DNA of 64,000 nt from Actinomycetes bacterium (GTDB taxonomy: Bacteria > Actinomycetota > Acidimicrobiia > Acidimicrobiales > Microtrichaceae): assembly GCA_024222295.1 (NCBI GenBank), contig JAAEPF010000051.1, positions 124,001 to 188,000 of the forward strand, read 5' to 3'. This document shows, one piece after another, positions 33,062-41,104 of this stretch. Position 1 is the stretch's first letter; each line of letters begins with the position of its first letter. The position numbers and the translations under genes are program-made. The notes beneath the pieces were generated by a model. The model ran no database searches. It was not told the origin of the DNA and saw nothing but the letters and a program-made list of their open reading frames with translations.

Positions 33062-33316
33062 GTGGAGTTCCGAACCCTGCTCGCCGTGATCCTGGCAGTG
33101 CTGCCCCGGCCGTCGCTCTGGTGGGTGGCGGCCCGCCAGGCGATCCGGCTCGCTCCGACCAGGTGGTGGTCGACCCCTCCGCACCTCCCGGTGCCACCGG
33201 AGGATTACATCCGCTTCAGAATGGTGACCGCCTATGGAGGCGACGGGTCGGCTCCACCGACGCAGGTGGCGCGTGACGTCGTGTCGTACCTCGAGTGGTG
33301 CCGCACGTGGCCGTAG
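33062..33316 (+). CDS. Small hypothetical protein, Trp- and Pro-rich
   Basis: 84 residues from a GTG. An N-terminal hydrophobic helix (LLAVILAVLPRPSLWWVAAR) could anchor it in the membrane. It continues with RLAPTRWWSTPPHLPVPPED and a C-terminal half ending EWCRTWP. The pattern of conserved-looking Trp and Pro residues, the in-phase promoter and the overlap with the next gene argue that it is real. No family is recognised. The downstream enolase-family gene starts inside its last codons, so the two are coupled. Confidence 0.65.
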   Translation: MEFRTLLAVILAVLPRPSLWWVAARQAIRLAPTRWWSTPPHLPVPPEDYIRFRMVTAYGGDGSAPPTQVARDVVSYLEWCRTWP

Positions 33317-34404
33317 GCATCCAGCTGTCCCGGGTGCGCGTGGAACTGCTGTCCGCGCACCGCAGCGCCAACTCGTCACAGCAGTGGCGTGATTCCATCC
33401 TGATAGCGGTGCTCGACGCGGATGGCAGCGTCGGTCATTCCGAGTGCCCCACGCTGTCCGGCGGTGGGTACGTGACGGAGAGTTCCGATGCCGCCTGGAC
33501 CGCGTTGACCGGCGAGCTGGCGGCGGCATGCCTCGCCGACCGGATGCCTGCCGGGTACGCGGCGCCGGCAGCTTCGGCGGCGCTCGCCGATGCGCTGCTC
33601 GACCTCCGACTGGGACGCGAAGGGATCTCCCTTGTCGCCCATCTGGCCGCGAGCGCCGGCACCACGCCGAACGCACTCACCGACTGGACTGCCGTGCTGG
33701 CCGCACCAGATGAGTCGCCGGGGTGGCTGGCCGAGCAGGCCGCCGCGGCGGTCGGCGCGGGCGCCTCGATGGTGAAACTGAAGGTCTCGGGCCCGGACCG
33801 GATCGCTGCGTCGGTGCAGGCGGTCCGGTCCGCCGTTGGCGTACCGGTGGCGATCGACGCCAACGGGTCCCTGGACGTGGCCGAGCTGGGGGCAGTGGAC
33901 TCCCTCGAACTGGCATACGTCGAGCAGCCGCTTGCCCCCGGCACCCCGTGGGGCGAGATGGCGGTAGCTGCGGGATCGATCGGCACCCCCGTCGCGCTCG
34001 ACGAGTCACTCGTGTCACTCGACGCGGTGGCCGACGCGATCGGTGCCGGGGCGATGCGGGTCGCGAGCATCAAGCCGGCACGAATCGGCGGGGTGGCCGC
34101 CGCAGGAGCAGCGGTATCGCTGTGCGCAGCCCGGGGAGTCGACTGCTTCGTGGGAGGCATGTTCGAGCTGGGCATCGGGCGCGCGGCTGCGCTCGCGGTG
34201 GCAGCGCTGCCCGGCTGCACCCTGCCCACCGACCTGGGCCCGTCGAACCGCTATGTGGCCGCGGAGGTGTGTGAGCCCCTGGAGACTTCGGCGGCGGGCC
34301 GGATGATCGTGCCCGACGGTGCGGGAATCGGCCGCACGCCCGATGAGTCCTTCATGTCAGCGCACCTGGTCGACCGCGTCACGGTTGGCCGCGCCACGCA
34401 GTGA
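33307..34404 (+). CDS. menC: o-Succinylbenzoate synthase-like enolase-superfamily enzyme
   Basis: 365 residues from a GTG at 33307. A GTG at 33295 is also possible, and both overlap the previous stop. The muconate-lactonizing/OSBS barrel is complete: MVKLKVSG (KxK acid/base Lys), AIDANGSLD, YVEQPL and ALDESL (three metal ligands), and SIKPARIGG (second Lys). OSBS makes the succinylbenzoate ring in menaquinone synthesis. Dipeptide epimerase and N-succinylamino-acid racemase share these residues, so the call rests on overall likeness. No other men gene is near. Its 3' end overlaps the convergent NUDIX gene by 26 bases. Confidence 0.75.
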   Translation: MAVGIQLSRVRVELLSAHRSANSSQQWRDSILIAVLDADGSVGHSECPTLSGGGYVTESSDAAWTALTGELAAACLADRMPAGYAAPAASAALADALLDLRLGREGISLVAHLAASAGTTPNALTDWTAVLAAPDESPGWLAEQAAAAVGAGASMVKLKVSGPDRIAASVQAVRSAVGVPVAIDANGSLDVAELGAVDSLELAYVEQPLAPGTPWGEMAVAAGSIGTPVALDESLVSLDAVADAIGAGAMRVASIKPARIGGVAAAGAAVSLCAARGVDCFVGGMFELGIGRAAALAVAALPGCTLPTDLGPSNRYVAAEVCEPLETSAAGRMIVPDGAGIGRTPDESFMSAHLVDRVTVGRATQ

Positions 34405-34903
34405 CCTCGTCGGGGGTTGGCGTGATGTCGATCGGCTCAGGCGGCAACTCCCAGTCCCGAAGTGCGATGAGGTGCTCGGCCAGCGGGTAGGGGATCGTGC
34501 GCTCGCCCGAGGCGATCAGGTCCTCGGCCTCCCACCAGCGCTGCTCACCGAACGCCATGGCCTCCAGGGCCTCGAGACCTTTCGGGCCGGTCGACTCCCC
34601 GCTGCAGCGGGCCACGTGGATCCACTCGTCCTGGTCGAAGTGCCATCCGCCGAAGGTGAACTCGACGGCCTGGGTGAACACCACGGGTCCAATCTCGGCG
34701 TCCGCGATGCCGGCTTCCTCCCAGAGCTCGCGACGCACCGCATGGTGGGTGTCCTCACCCGGGTCGATTCCACCGCCGGGGACCTCCCACCAGTGCCCGT
34801 CGGATCGACGTGCCGCATCGTGCGCCGAAATCCGCAGCACGCGTCCGGCGGGATCGAACACGACCACCCGTGCTGCCTGTCTGCGGCGCGGCCACTTGAC
34901 CAT
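34379..34903 (-). CDS. NUDIX hydrolase
   Basis: 174 residues from the ATG at 34903, set by a TACGCT box 6 bases upstream; the open frame runs further but without homology. Nudix box: GGGIDPGEDTHHAVRRELWE, continuing EAGI, near residues 41-64. The protein resembles general NTP or ADP-sugar pyrophosphatases (DGHWWEVPGGGIDPGED). It is divergent from the SDR gene, with mirrored promoters, and converges on menC with a 26-base overlap of coding ends. Confidence 0.88.
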   Translation of the reverse strand: MVKWPRRRQAARVVVFDPAGRVLRISAHDAARRSDGHWWEVPGGGIDPGEDTHHAVRRELWEEAGIADAEIGPVVFTQAVEFTFGGWHFDQDEWIHVARCSGESTGPKGLEALEAMAFGEQRWWEAEDLIASGERTIPYPLAEHLIALRDWELPPEPIDITPTPDEVTAWRGQP

Positions 34904-34906
34904 TCC

Positions 34907-34936
34907 GGCAGCGTAGGCCGGTGGGGCTACGCTGCC
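34907..34936. promoter_or_regulatory. Mirror-image divergent promoters for NUDIX and SDR genes
   Basis: GGCAGCGTA (34907-34915) and TACGCTGCC (34928-34936) are perfect inverted copies 12 bases apart. Each contains a TACGCT -10 box: 34910-34915 (minus, 6 bases from the NUDIX ATG) and 34928-34933 (plus, 8 bases from the SDR ATG). The two promoters must compete for polymerase. Confidence 0.6.
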
Positions 34937-34941
34937 CGCCC

Positions 34942-35802
34942 ATGAACGCACCAAGTGGTACCGACAGCGCTCCCCTCGCCGGCAAGGCCGCACTCGTGAC
35001 CGGCGGCGGAAGCGGGATAGGCCTCGAGTGCGCCCGACTGCTCGCAGCGGACGGGGCGGCAGTGACAATCTGTGGCCGAACCGAGGATCGGTTGCGGGCC
35101 GCGGCGGCGGAACTCGAGTCCGTTGCCCCGAGCGCACAGCACGTGTCGTGGGTGGTGGCCGATGCCAGGGACGAGCAGGCCGTGTCAGCGGCTGTCGCCC
35201 GTGCGTCCCAGCACACCGGCGGCCTGGACTTCGCGGTCGCTTCCGCCGGGCGCGGCGGGCTCGGCCCGATTGTCTCCACGCCGCTCGAGGAGTGGGAGGA
35301 CGTCATGTCCACCAACCTCACGGGCACCTTCTTGCTCTTCAAGCACGCCGGCGCGGCGATCGCGGCCAATGGCGGCGGATCGATGGTGGCGATCAGTTCG
35401 ATCGCAGCCGCAGTGACCCATCCGTACATGGGCCCGTACTGCGTGTCCAAGGCAGGCATCGACATGTTGGTCCGCAACACGGCCGACGAACTGGGCCGTG
35501 CTGGTGTGAGGGTCAACTCGGTGCGCCCGGGAATCGTCGAGACCGATCTCGTGTCCATGGTCATGGACGACGAACAGGTGATGAACAGCTACACCGACAA
35601 CATGCCCGTTGCCCGCGCTGGGCAGGTCGGCGACGTAGCGTCGCTCGTCAGGTTCCTGCTCGGGCCCGAGTCGACGTGGGTCACCGGCACCTCGGTGAGC
35701 GTCGACGGCGGCCACCACCTGCGCCGCGGGCCCGCCTTCGAGCCGGCAGCCACGGCGTTCTTCGGCGAGGCGGCCATCGCCGGGACTCCCGAGGAAGACT
35801 GA
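34942..35802 (+). CDS. Short-chain dehydrogenase/reductase
   Basis: 286 residues. Classical SDR: cofactor motif LVTGGGSGIGLECARLLAAD near residues 19-38, with GRTEDR just after favouring NADP(H). VASAGRGG stands in place of NNAG, and the catalytic Ser is in MVAISSIAA, Tyr and Lys in YMGPYCVSKAG. VRPGIVETDL follows. The substrate is unknown; similarity of form is to 3-oxoacyl-ACP reductase and steroid or alcohol dehydrogenases. The lipoate-ligase-like gene starts 8 bases after the stop, so the two may be cotranscribed. Confidence 0.9.
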   Translation: MNAPSGTDSAPLAGKAALVTGGGSGIGLECARLLAADGAAVTICGRTEDRLRAAAAELESVAPSAQHVSWVVADARDEQAVSAAVARASQHTGGLDFAVASAGRGGLGPIVSTPLEEWEDVMSTNLTGTFLLFKHAGAAIAANGGGSMVAISSIAAAVTHPYMGPYCVSKAGIDMLVRNTADELGRAGVRVNSVRPGIVETDLVSMVMDDEQVMNSYTDNMPVARAGQVGDVASLVRFLLGPESTWVTGTSVSVDGGHHLRRGPAFEPAATAFFGEAAIAGTPEED

Positions 35803-35809
35803 CCTCGCC

Positions 35810-36532
35810 TTGGAAGCGGGGACACCTGCGCCAGTGACGCTGGCCGACGGTGTCGCCCGCGCCCTGCAGTCGAAGGGCGGATGGGCCGCCGAGGCGTTCG
35901 AGGGAACCGCTGGATCCCTGCACGCACTCGAGGTGGGCCCCGGCCGATCGCTGCGCGTGAACTTCGTGCAGTCACCCGCACTGGTGCTCGGCAGCTCGCA
36001 GCCGGCTCCGGAATCCCCGGAGGTCGGCCTCGAAGTGGCCCGTAGGCGCTCGGGTGGCGGAGCGGTGTACCTCGCACCGGCGCAGCAGGTCTGGGTGGAC
36101 CTGGTGCTGGGCGCCGACGACCCGCTCTGGGTCGACGATGTCGGTCTGTCGTCAGCCTGGGTGGGCGATGCCTGGCGCTCGGCCGTAGCAGCGGAGACGG
36201 ACGTCCCGCCGGAGGTGTTCGCCGGCCCAATGCGGGATCGCCGCCTCGGCGCCGTCGCGTGCTTCGCCGGGGTCGGGCCCGGGGAGGTGGTGGCCGGGGG
36301 AAGGAAGCTCGTCGGGGTCTCCCAGCGCCGCACCCGAACCCATGCCAGGTTCCAGACCGTCGCCTACCTGCGCTGGGAGCCTCACCTGCTGGCCACGGCC
36401 ATGGGCGGGTTGCCCGACGCCGTTCGGGCACGCCTGGTCGAAGGTGTGCAAGCCATCGCACCCCCCGCGACGCCGCTCGACCGCGGCACGCAGTGGGGCG
36501 TGGTGGAGCGCCTCGTAGCCGCACTTCCCTGA
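35810..36532 (+). CDS. Lipoate-protein ligase A-like protein
   Basis: 240 residues if translation starts at the TTG at 35810; a GTG at 35834 is an alternative. The biotin/lipoate transferase fold shows RRRSGGGAVYLAP near 84-96 (the RRxSGGGAV lipoyl-AMP loop) and GGRKLVGVSQRRT near 163-175 (the catalytic Lys motif). In place of the usual histidine-rich N-terminal text it has NFVQSPALVLGSSQ. It is shorter than E. coli LplA, without the C-terminal domain, so it may be an octanoyl/lipoyl transferase or a scavenging ligase. Confidence is good for fold, moderate for function. Confidence 0.75.
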   Translation: MEAGTPAPVTLADGVARALQSKGGWAAEAFEGTAGSLHALEVGPGRSLRVNFVQSPALVLGSSQPAPESPEVGLEVARRRSGGGAVYLAPAQQVWVDLVLGADDPLWVDDVGLSSAWVGDAWRSAVAAETDVPPEVFAGPMRDRRLGAVACFAGVGPGEVVAGGRKLVGVSQRRTRTHARFQTVAYLRWEPHLLATAMGGLPDAVRARLVEGVQAIAPPATPLDRGTQWGVVERLVAALP

Positions 36533-36534
36533 CC

Positions 36535-36588
36535 CGGCACCACCCAGCGCGAGAGCCGACTCCCTGAATATCACCCTCTGTGGTGCCG
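36535..36588 (+). terminator. Long-loop inverted repeat before the dcw cluster
   Basis: CGGCACCAC (36535-36543) and GTGGTGCCG (36580-36588) are perfect complements with a 36-base loop. It follows the lipoate-ligase-like stop directly and may end that transcript. Confidence 0.35.
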
Positions 36589-36607
36589 CGCGCCCGCAGT
36601 GCGGAAA

Positions 36608-36621
36608 TTTCATGCATGAAA
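36608..36621. promoter_or_regulatory. 14-bp AT-rich palindrome upstream of mraZ
   Basis: TTTCATGCATGAAA is a perfect palindrome in an AT-rich patch, 9 bases before the first MraZ-type box. It may be an operator or lie in the promoter. Confidence 0.5.
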
Positions 36622-36630
36622 CTCGTGCGA

Positions 36631-36670
36631 AGTGGGTGCAAGTGGAATACGGTGGCTCGAAGTGGAGCAC
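36631..36670 (+). promoter_or_regulatory. Four MraZ-type boxes at 10-bp spacing
   Basis: AGTGG, AGTGG, GGTGG and AGTGG start at 36631, 36641, 36651 and 36661, an exact 10-bp period with 5-base spacers. This is the direct-repeat form to which MraZ binds in other bacteria (GTGG/TGGG repeats separated by about 5 bases), so mraZ probably represses its own operon. Confidence 0.75.
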
Positions 36671-36723
36671 AGGGGAAACAGGTGGTGGCACTGGCCAATC
36701 ACCGGCCCCGCCGGAGAATCGCC

Positions 36724-37140
36724 GTGGACTTCTGGGAATACAACGAGCACAACATCGACGACAAGGGTCGTCTGGTGCTGCCGTCGTCGTTCCGCAGCGC
36801 GTTCGAGCAAGGCGGAGTCCTTACGCTCCAGGGCAACTTCGTGGCGATGATGCAGCCCGCCCGCTGGGAGCAGGTGCTGCGCAACATGGCCGCCAGTGGT
36901 GACTACTCGAACCGCGAGCTCAACTACATCAAGTCGTTCGTCACCGTCTTCACCCCCGACGGCCAGAATCGGGTCACCATCCCGGCCCGGCTGCGGGACC
37001 GGGTCGACCTCGGCCGCGAGGTGGCCTTGATCGGCATGGGCAACCACATCGCGATCTACCCCCGCGACGCATGGCTGGCAATCGAGTCCGACATGGCTGG
37101 CGGCGGCGACCTCGACGACCGGCTCTCGGAGGCGTTGTGA
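36724..37140 (+). CDS. mraZ: Transcriptional regulator MraZ
   Basis: 138 residues from a GTG at 36724. GGAG sits 7 bases upstream, and the family N-terminus (YNEHNIDDKGRLVLPSSFR) follows at once. Two AbrB-like SpoVT halves are seen, each with a DxxGR motif: DDKGRLVLP and DGQNRVTIP, the second with Gln-Asn in place of Lys-Gly. MraZ forms a ring-shaped oligomer and binds repeats in front of the dcw operon to repress it. The four boxes at 36631-36670 are the likely target. A 258-base spacer separates it from rsmH, which is unusually long. Confidence 0.93.
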   Translation: MDFWEYNEHNIDDKGRLVLPSSFRSAFEQGGVLTLQGNFVAMMQPARWEQVLRNMAASGDYSNRELNYIKSFVTVFTPDGQNRVTIPARLRDRVDLGREVALIGMGNHIAIYPRDAWLAIESDMAGGGDLDDRLSEAL

Positions 37141-37398
37141 TGCACCTCCCCACACTCCTGCCTGCAGGCCCGGCTGCCCACCGCGCCGCGCCCGGGGTGG
37201 CTCCGCTCATCTCACAGAGTGCCAATGTCCCCCCGGTGGGCGGGGTCCCGCCCCATGCACCGGTTGGCCCCGCACTCCGTCCGCGCCCAATCGTCCCGAC
37301 CGGGGAGACATCCCGGCGGGGTTGCGAGGACGGGGTCCCGCCCAGCGGGGGGACCGCACCTGTGAGCCCGGCCGCACGAGCCCGGTCCACAGCGGGGA
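37140..37398 (+). other. GC-rich spacer between mraZ and rsmH with hairpins and a possible small ORF
   Basis: The spacer holds GGGGTCCCGCCC twice (about 37235 and 37341), and the first copy forms a near loopless GGGCGGG/CCCGCCC palindrome. An ATG at 37140 overlaps the mraZ stop (TGATG) and opens a 91-residue frame, rich in Pro, Ala and Gly, that ends inside the start of rsmH at 37415. It is of low protein-like quality, but such an arrangement could couple rsmH translation to mraZ. Confidence 0.4.
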
Positions 37399-38385
37399 GT
37401 GGCGGTGCCGGATGACTTCGCGCACAGGCCCGTCATGCTCGAGAAGGTCCTCGAGGTTCTCTCCGACGTGCCCGACGGTCTCTATGTCGACGCCACCCTG
37501 GGCGGAGGCGGGCACGCCGAGGCCCTGCTCGAGGCGAACCCCGGGCTGCGGCTGCTGGGAATCGACCGCGACGACCGCGCCACCGGGGCGGCGTCACGTC
37601 GACTCGACCGCTTCGGCGATCGGGTCGAAATCGTGCGGAGCCCGTTCTCCGCAATCGACGAACTGGTCCTTGAGCGGACCGGAGAAGGAGCAAGTGCCGT
37701 GCTGTTTGACCTCGGGGTGAGCTCTCCCCAGCTCGACGAGCCCGACCGCGGGTTCTCCTACCGCGCGGCTGCACCGCTGGACATGCGGATGGACCGGCGC
37801 GAACCGCTGAGCGCCGAAGGCGTCGTCAACGACTACTCCTTCGCCCAGCTCCGCCGCCTCATCTCGCGCTACGGCGAAGAGCGCTTCGCCGACCGCATCG
37901 CCAGGGCCATCGTGGACGCCAGGCCGGTCGCGGACACCGAACAGCTCGCCGAGATCGTGGCGAACTCCATCCCGGCAGCGGCACGCCGCAAGGGCGGGCA
38001 CCCGGCGAAGCGGACGTTCCAGGCGATCCGGATCGAGGTCAACAGCGAGCTCGCGGAGCTCGAGACGGCGCTCGACGCAGCACTGTCCTCGCTGACCCTG
38101 CACGGCCGCATCGCGGTGCTCTCATACCACTCGCTCGAGGACCGGATGGTGAAGGGAGCGCTCCGTGAAGCCGAGACCGGCGGCTGCACCTGCCCTCCCG
38201 GACTCGAGTGCGTCTGCGGGGCCATTCCCACGGTCAAGCTGCTGAGGCGCGGTGCATGGAAGCCCGACGACGCCGAGGTCGAGGCCAACCCGCGTTCCAG
38301 GAGCGTGCGCATGCGCGCGGCCGAGGAGCTCGTGGGTGTCGGTGCCGGCGACGGTGATGACGGGGGAGTCGGATGGGCGTCGTGA
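37399..38385 (+). CDS. rsmH: 16S rRNA (cytosine1402-N4)-methyltransferase
   Basis: 328 residues from the GTG at 37399; a GTG two codons later is also preceded by GGGGAG. RsmH methylates C1402 of 16S rRNA with S-adenosylmethionine. Motifs: HRPVMLEKVLEVLSDVPDGL at the N-terminus, VDATLGGGGHAEALLE as the SAM-binding loop, IDRDDRA, LFDLGVSSPQLDEPDRGFSY, LDMRMDRRE, and ISYHSLEDR-like LSYHSLEDRMVKGA near the C-terminus. It is the second gene of the dcw cluster and overlaps ftsL by 13 bases. Confidence 0.95.
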   Translation: MAVPDDFAHRPVMLEKVLEVLSDVPDGLYVDATLGGGGHAEALLEANPGLRLLGIDRDDRATGAASRRLDRFGDRVEIVRSPFSAIDELVLERTGEGASAVLFDLGVSSPQLDEPDRGFSYRAAAPLDMRMDRREPLSAEGVVNDYSFAQLRRLISRYGEERFADRIARAIVDARPVADTEQLAEIVANSIPAAARRKGGHPAKRTFQAIRIEVNSELAELETALDAALSSLTLHGRIAVLSYHSLEDRMVKGALREAETGGCTCPPGLECVCGAIPTVKLLRRGAWKPDDAEVEANPRSRSVRMRAAEELVGVGAGDGDDGGVGWAS

Positions 38386-38927
38386 GTCTGACTGCGGTCC
38401 GCGAATCGACGCGCGGCCATGAGAAGCCGCGTGACCGTCGCAAGGCCCGCGGCCCCCAGGGGGCGCGTGACCGTCGTACGAAGAGTGCCAACGGATCGCG
38501 ACGGACTGGGCCCGGTCGTACCGCACGGCCAGACGCTCGCCGGTCACGCCCCGGGACATCGCGCTCCGACAGGGGCCCAGCCGGTACGAAACGGGCCGCG
38601 TCGGCCGGTTCGCAACGCCGCCTTGCCCCGAGCGCGGCTGTCATCGTCGTGGCGATGGTGGCGATGATCGCCATTGCCGTCGGCCTGCAGGCCCAGCGTG
38701 TCGTCGGCCAGGACGCGCTGGAAGCCGTCCGCGCCGACATGAGCGAGGAGTCGCGCCGCCAGTCCGAGCTGCGCGCACAGGTGGCCGAGGCCGAGGCGCC
38801 GTCGCAGATCCTCGAGTCGGCCGCAGACATCGGAATGATCGAGCCGGCCGCGGTCGTGGCCGTTCCGTCCTCCGCTGTCGTGTCGCCGGTTGATCCGGCG
38901 AACGCAGCCGCGGAGGAGCGCGGTTGA
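38373..38927 (+). CDS. ftsL: Cell division protein FtsL-like
   Basis: 184 residues from the ATG at 38373, which has GGGGGAG close upstream. The N-terminal 83 residues are very basic and probably disordered (RKARGPQGARDRRTKSANGS and similar). A single membrane helix covers about 87-105 (SAAVIVVAMVAMIAIAVGLQ). The short coiled coil after it (DMSEESRRQSELRAQVAEAE) and the ILESAADIGMI element are typical of FtsL/DivIC septum proteins. Position between rsmH and ftsI supports the call. Sequence conservation in this family is low. The end overlaps the TTG start of ftsI. Confidence 0.82.
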   Translation: MGVVSLTAVRESTRGHEKPRDRRKARGPQGARDRRTKSANGSRRTGPGRTARPDARRSRPGTSRSDRGPAGTKRAASAGSQRRLAPSAAVIVVAMVAMIAIAVGLQAQRVVGQDALEAVRADMSEESRRQSELRAQVAEAEAPSQILESAADIGMIEPAAVVAVPSSAVVSPVDPANAAAEERG

Positions 38928-41104
38928 GCCAGAAGGGAAGTACCGGCGCCCGACGAGGTCGACCGCGTCGCGGCGATGTTTCGCGCGACGGCTCGGGGGC
39001 GAGGCGAGCCGCAAGGGGCAAGGGAACCGGCGATCGCCGCTCCGGGTCACGTCGCCCTGCCGGGGCGGCCAGGGAGCGCACCGCTGCGAAGCCCGCCCGG
39101 CGTGGGCGGAAAGGCGGCGCCGGCAGGGGATCCGCCTCCCAGGAAGCGGCACTTGCGCGCCGCCTGAAGGTGGCTGTGGCGATACTGGCCCTCGCGGCGG
39201 TGGTGCCCCTGTGGAAGCTGTTCGCGGTCATCGTGTCCGACGGCGAGAGCCTGGCCGGCGCCGGCGCCGTTCAGGGAGTGCGGGAGTTCCCCATAGCGGC
39301 ACTTCGCGGACCGATACTCGACCGCAACGGCGCCGAGCTCGCAATATCGCTCCCACGGGTGCGGATTGCCGCTGACGCACGTGCGCTGGGGCGTCTGGCG
39401 GCCGACGACCCCAGGGCGGAAGGACGGTTCGTTGCCTCGCTCGCCGGCATCACCGACGCCACCGAGGAGGAGCTGATGGCCCGCCTCGATGGCTCCGGCC
39501 CGGACGACCCCTGGGTGAAGCTGGTCGACGCGGCCACGCCCGAGCAGGCCGAGCAGGCGCGCAGCGTCCTCACCGAAGAAGGACTCCTGCCCGCGCTGGT
39601 CCTGGAGGACACCTCTGTCAGGGTCCATCCCGCCGGGGAGTCCGGCCTGCGGATCGTGGGCACGCTCGGCACGGACGGGCCCGGACCGGGTGCCGGTGTG
39701 GAGCGCATGCTCGATGAGGAACTCCAGGGAGTTGCCGGCGCGAAGGTGTTCGAACAGAGCCCGACCGGTGAGGTCATAGCGGGATCCGAGCAGGTCATGA
39801 GTTCGCCTGTCGCCGGGGCCACGGTGCATCTCACGCTCGACCGCACCCTGCAGTACGAGGTCGAACGGGTTCTGCTGCGGGGGGCGCAGGCTGCCGGCGC
39901 GAACGGTGGCATCGCGATCGTCGGTCGACCCAACACGGGCGAGCTGCTGGCAGTGGCCGGCGTGGAGCGGGACCCCGAGAGCGGCCAGCTCCGCCTCGCT
40001 ACGTCGGCCAAGGCGTTCTCCGACGCCCACCAGGCAGGATCCGTATTCAAGCTCGTGCCGGTGTCCGCAGCCATCGAGGACGGCCACGTGGGGATCGACT
40101 CGGCCATCAGCGTGCCCGGCTCCATCCAGCTCTGGGACCGTACGTTCACGGACCACGATCCTCACCCCACAGAGGCGATGACGGTTCGCGAGATCGTGGC
40201 CAACAGCTCCAACGTGGGCACGATCAAGATGGCGCAGATGGTGGGCAGGGAACGCCTCCACGGTGCACTCGTCGACTTCGGCTTCGGGTCCCGCACCGGC
40301 ATCGCACACCCCGCGGAGTCCACCGGGCTGCTTCCCGAACCGGACCTGTGGAACGGCCCCGACATCGCCGCGAGTGCCATCGGCACCCTGCAGTCCGCCA
40401 CCGCCGTGCAGCTCTGGTCGGCCTACAACGTGATTGCCAACGACGGGATGTACGTCGCACCACAGCTGGTGGAGCGGGTCGAACGATCCGACGGGACCCT
40501 GGTCGAGGCCGACCAGGGCGATCCCCGCAGGGTGGTCTCCGAGCAGACCGCCGAACAGGTGGAACAGGCGCTCGGGGCAGTGCTCACCGAGGGCACCGCG
40601 AAGCGTTGGGACATCCCGGGCTTCCCGGCCGCCGCCAAGACCGGCACAAGCCGCATGCCGTCGCCCGAGCGCACCAACGCGGAGGACGGCTACATCTGGC
40701 CCGATGGCAACCACCACTGGCTCAACGCATTCACCGGGTACCTGCCCCTGGATGATCCCCAGCTGTCGATCACCGTGCTGTTGGAGGACGTCGACTACGG
40801 CCTCACCGGTTCCACCGGCGCGGGCCCCGTCTTCTCCGAGCTGGCCCGCCTCGGGATCCGCGAGCTCGGCATTGCGCCGAGTGAAAGCGCAGTGCCCGGC
40901 GCCGACGGGGAGGACGGCCAACAGTCGACCCGGCTGCGCGCCGCGCCTGCCTCGGTCGCCACCACTTCCGTGCCGCCCGCCGGCGACGAGGAAACGTCCC
41001 CGGGCGATTCCGAGGATCCTGTGTCCGACAACGAGACCAGCGGGGAATCCGACCGCGGAACCAGCGAGAGTTCCGACGGCGAATCCCGGGGGCCCGATGG
41101 CTGA
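38924..41104 (+). CDS. ftsI: Septal peptidoglycan transpeptidase FtsI (PBP3)
   Basis: 726 residues from a TTG that overlaps the ftsL stop. A basic, disordered N-terminus of about 78 residues precedes the membrane helix (about 82-103). The PBP dimerisation domain begins near RGPILDRNGAELAISL. The transpeptidase motifs are SVFK (Ser373, Lys376), SSN at 428-430 and KTG at 572-574. The last 60 or so residues form an acidic, Ser/Thr-rich tail (DEETSPGDSEDPVSDNETSG and on). No PASTA domains are present. FtsI crosslinks peptidoglycan at the septum with FtsW (44983-46251). Overlaps murE by 8 bases. Confidence 0.94.
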   Translation: MSQKGSTGARRGRPRRGDVSRDGSGARRAARGKGTGDRRSGSRRPAGAARERTAAKPARRGRKGGAGRGSASQEAALARRLKVAVAILALAAVVPLWKLFAVIVSDGESLAGAGAVQGVREFPIAALRGPILDRNGAELAISLPRVRIAADARALGRLAADDPRAEGRFVASLAGITDATEEELMARLDGSGPDDPWVKLVDAATPEQAEQARSVLTEEGLLPALVLEDTSVRVHPAGESGLRIVGTLGTDGPGPGAGVERMLDEELQGVAGAKVFEQSPTGEVIAGSEQVMSSPVAGATVHLTLDRTLQYEVERVLLRGAQAAGANGGIAIVGRPNTGELLAVAGVERDPESGQLRLATSAKAFSDAHQAGSVFKLVPVSAAIEDGHVGIDSAISVPGSIQLWDRTFTDHDPHPTEAMTVREIVANSSNVGTIKMAQMVGRERLHGALVDFGFGSRTGIAHPAESTGLLPEPDLWNGPDIAASAIGTLQSATAVQLWSAYNVIANDGMYVAPQLVERVERSDGTLVEADQGDPRRVVSEQTAEQVEQALGAVLTEGTAKRWDIPGFPAAAKTGTSRMPSPERTNAEDGYIWPDGNHHWLNAFTGYLPLDDPQLSITVLLEDVDYGLTGSTGAGPVFSELARLGIRELGIAPSESAVPGADGEDGQQSTRLRAAPASVATTSVPPAGDEETSPGDSEDPVSDNETSGESDRGTSESSDGESRGPDG

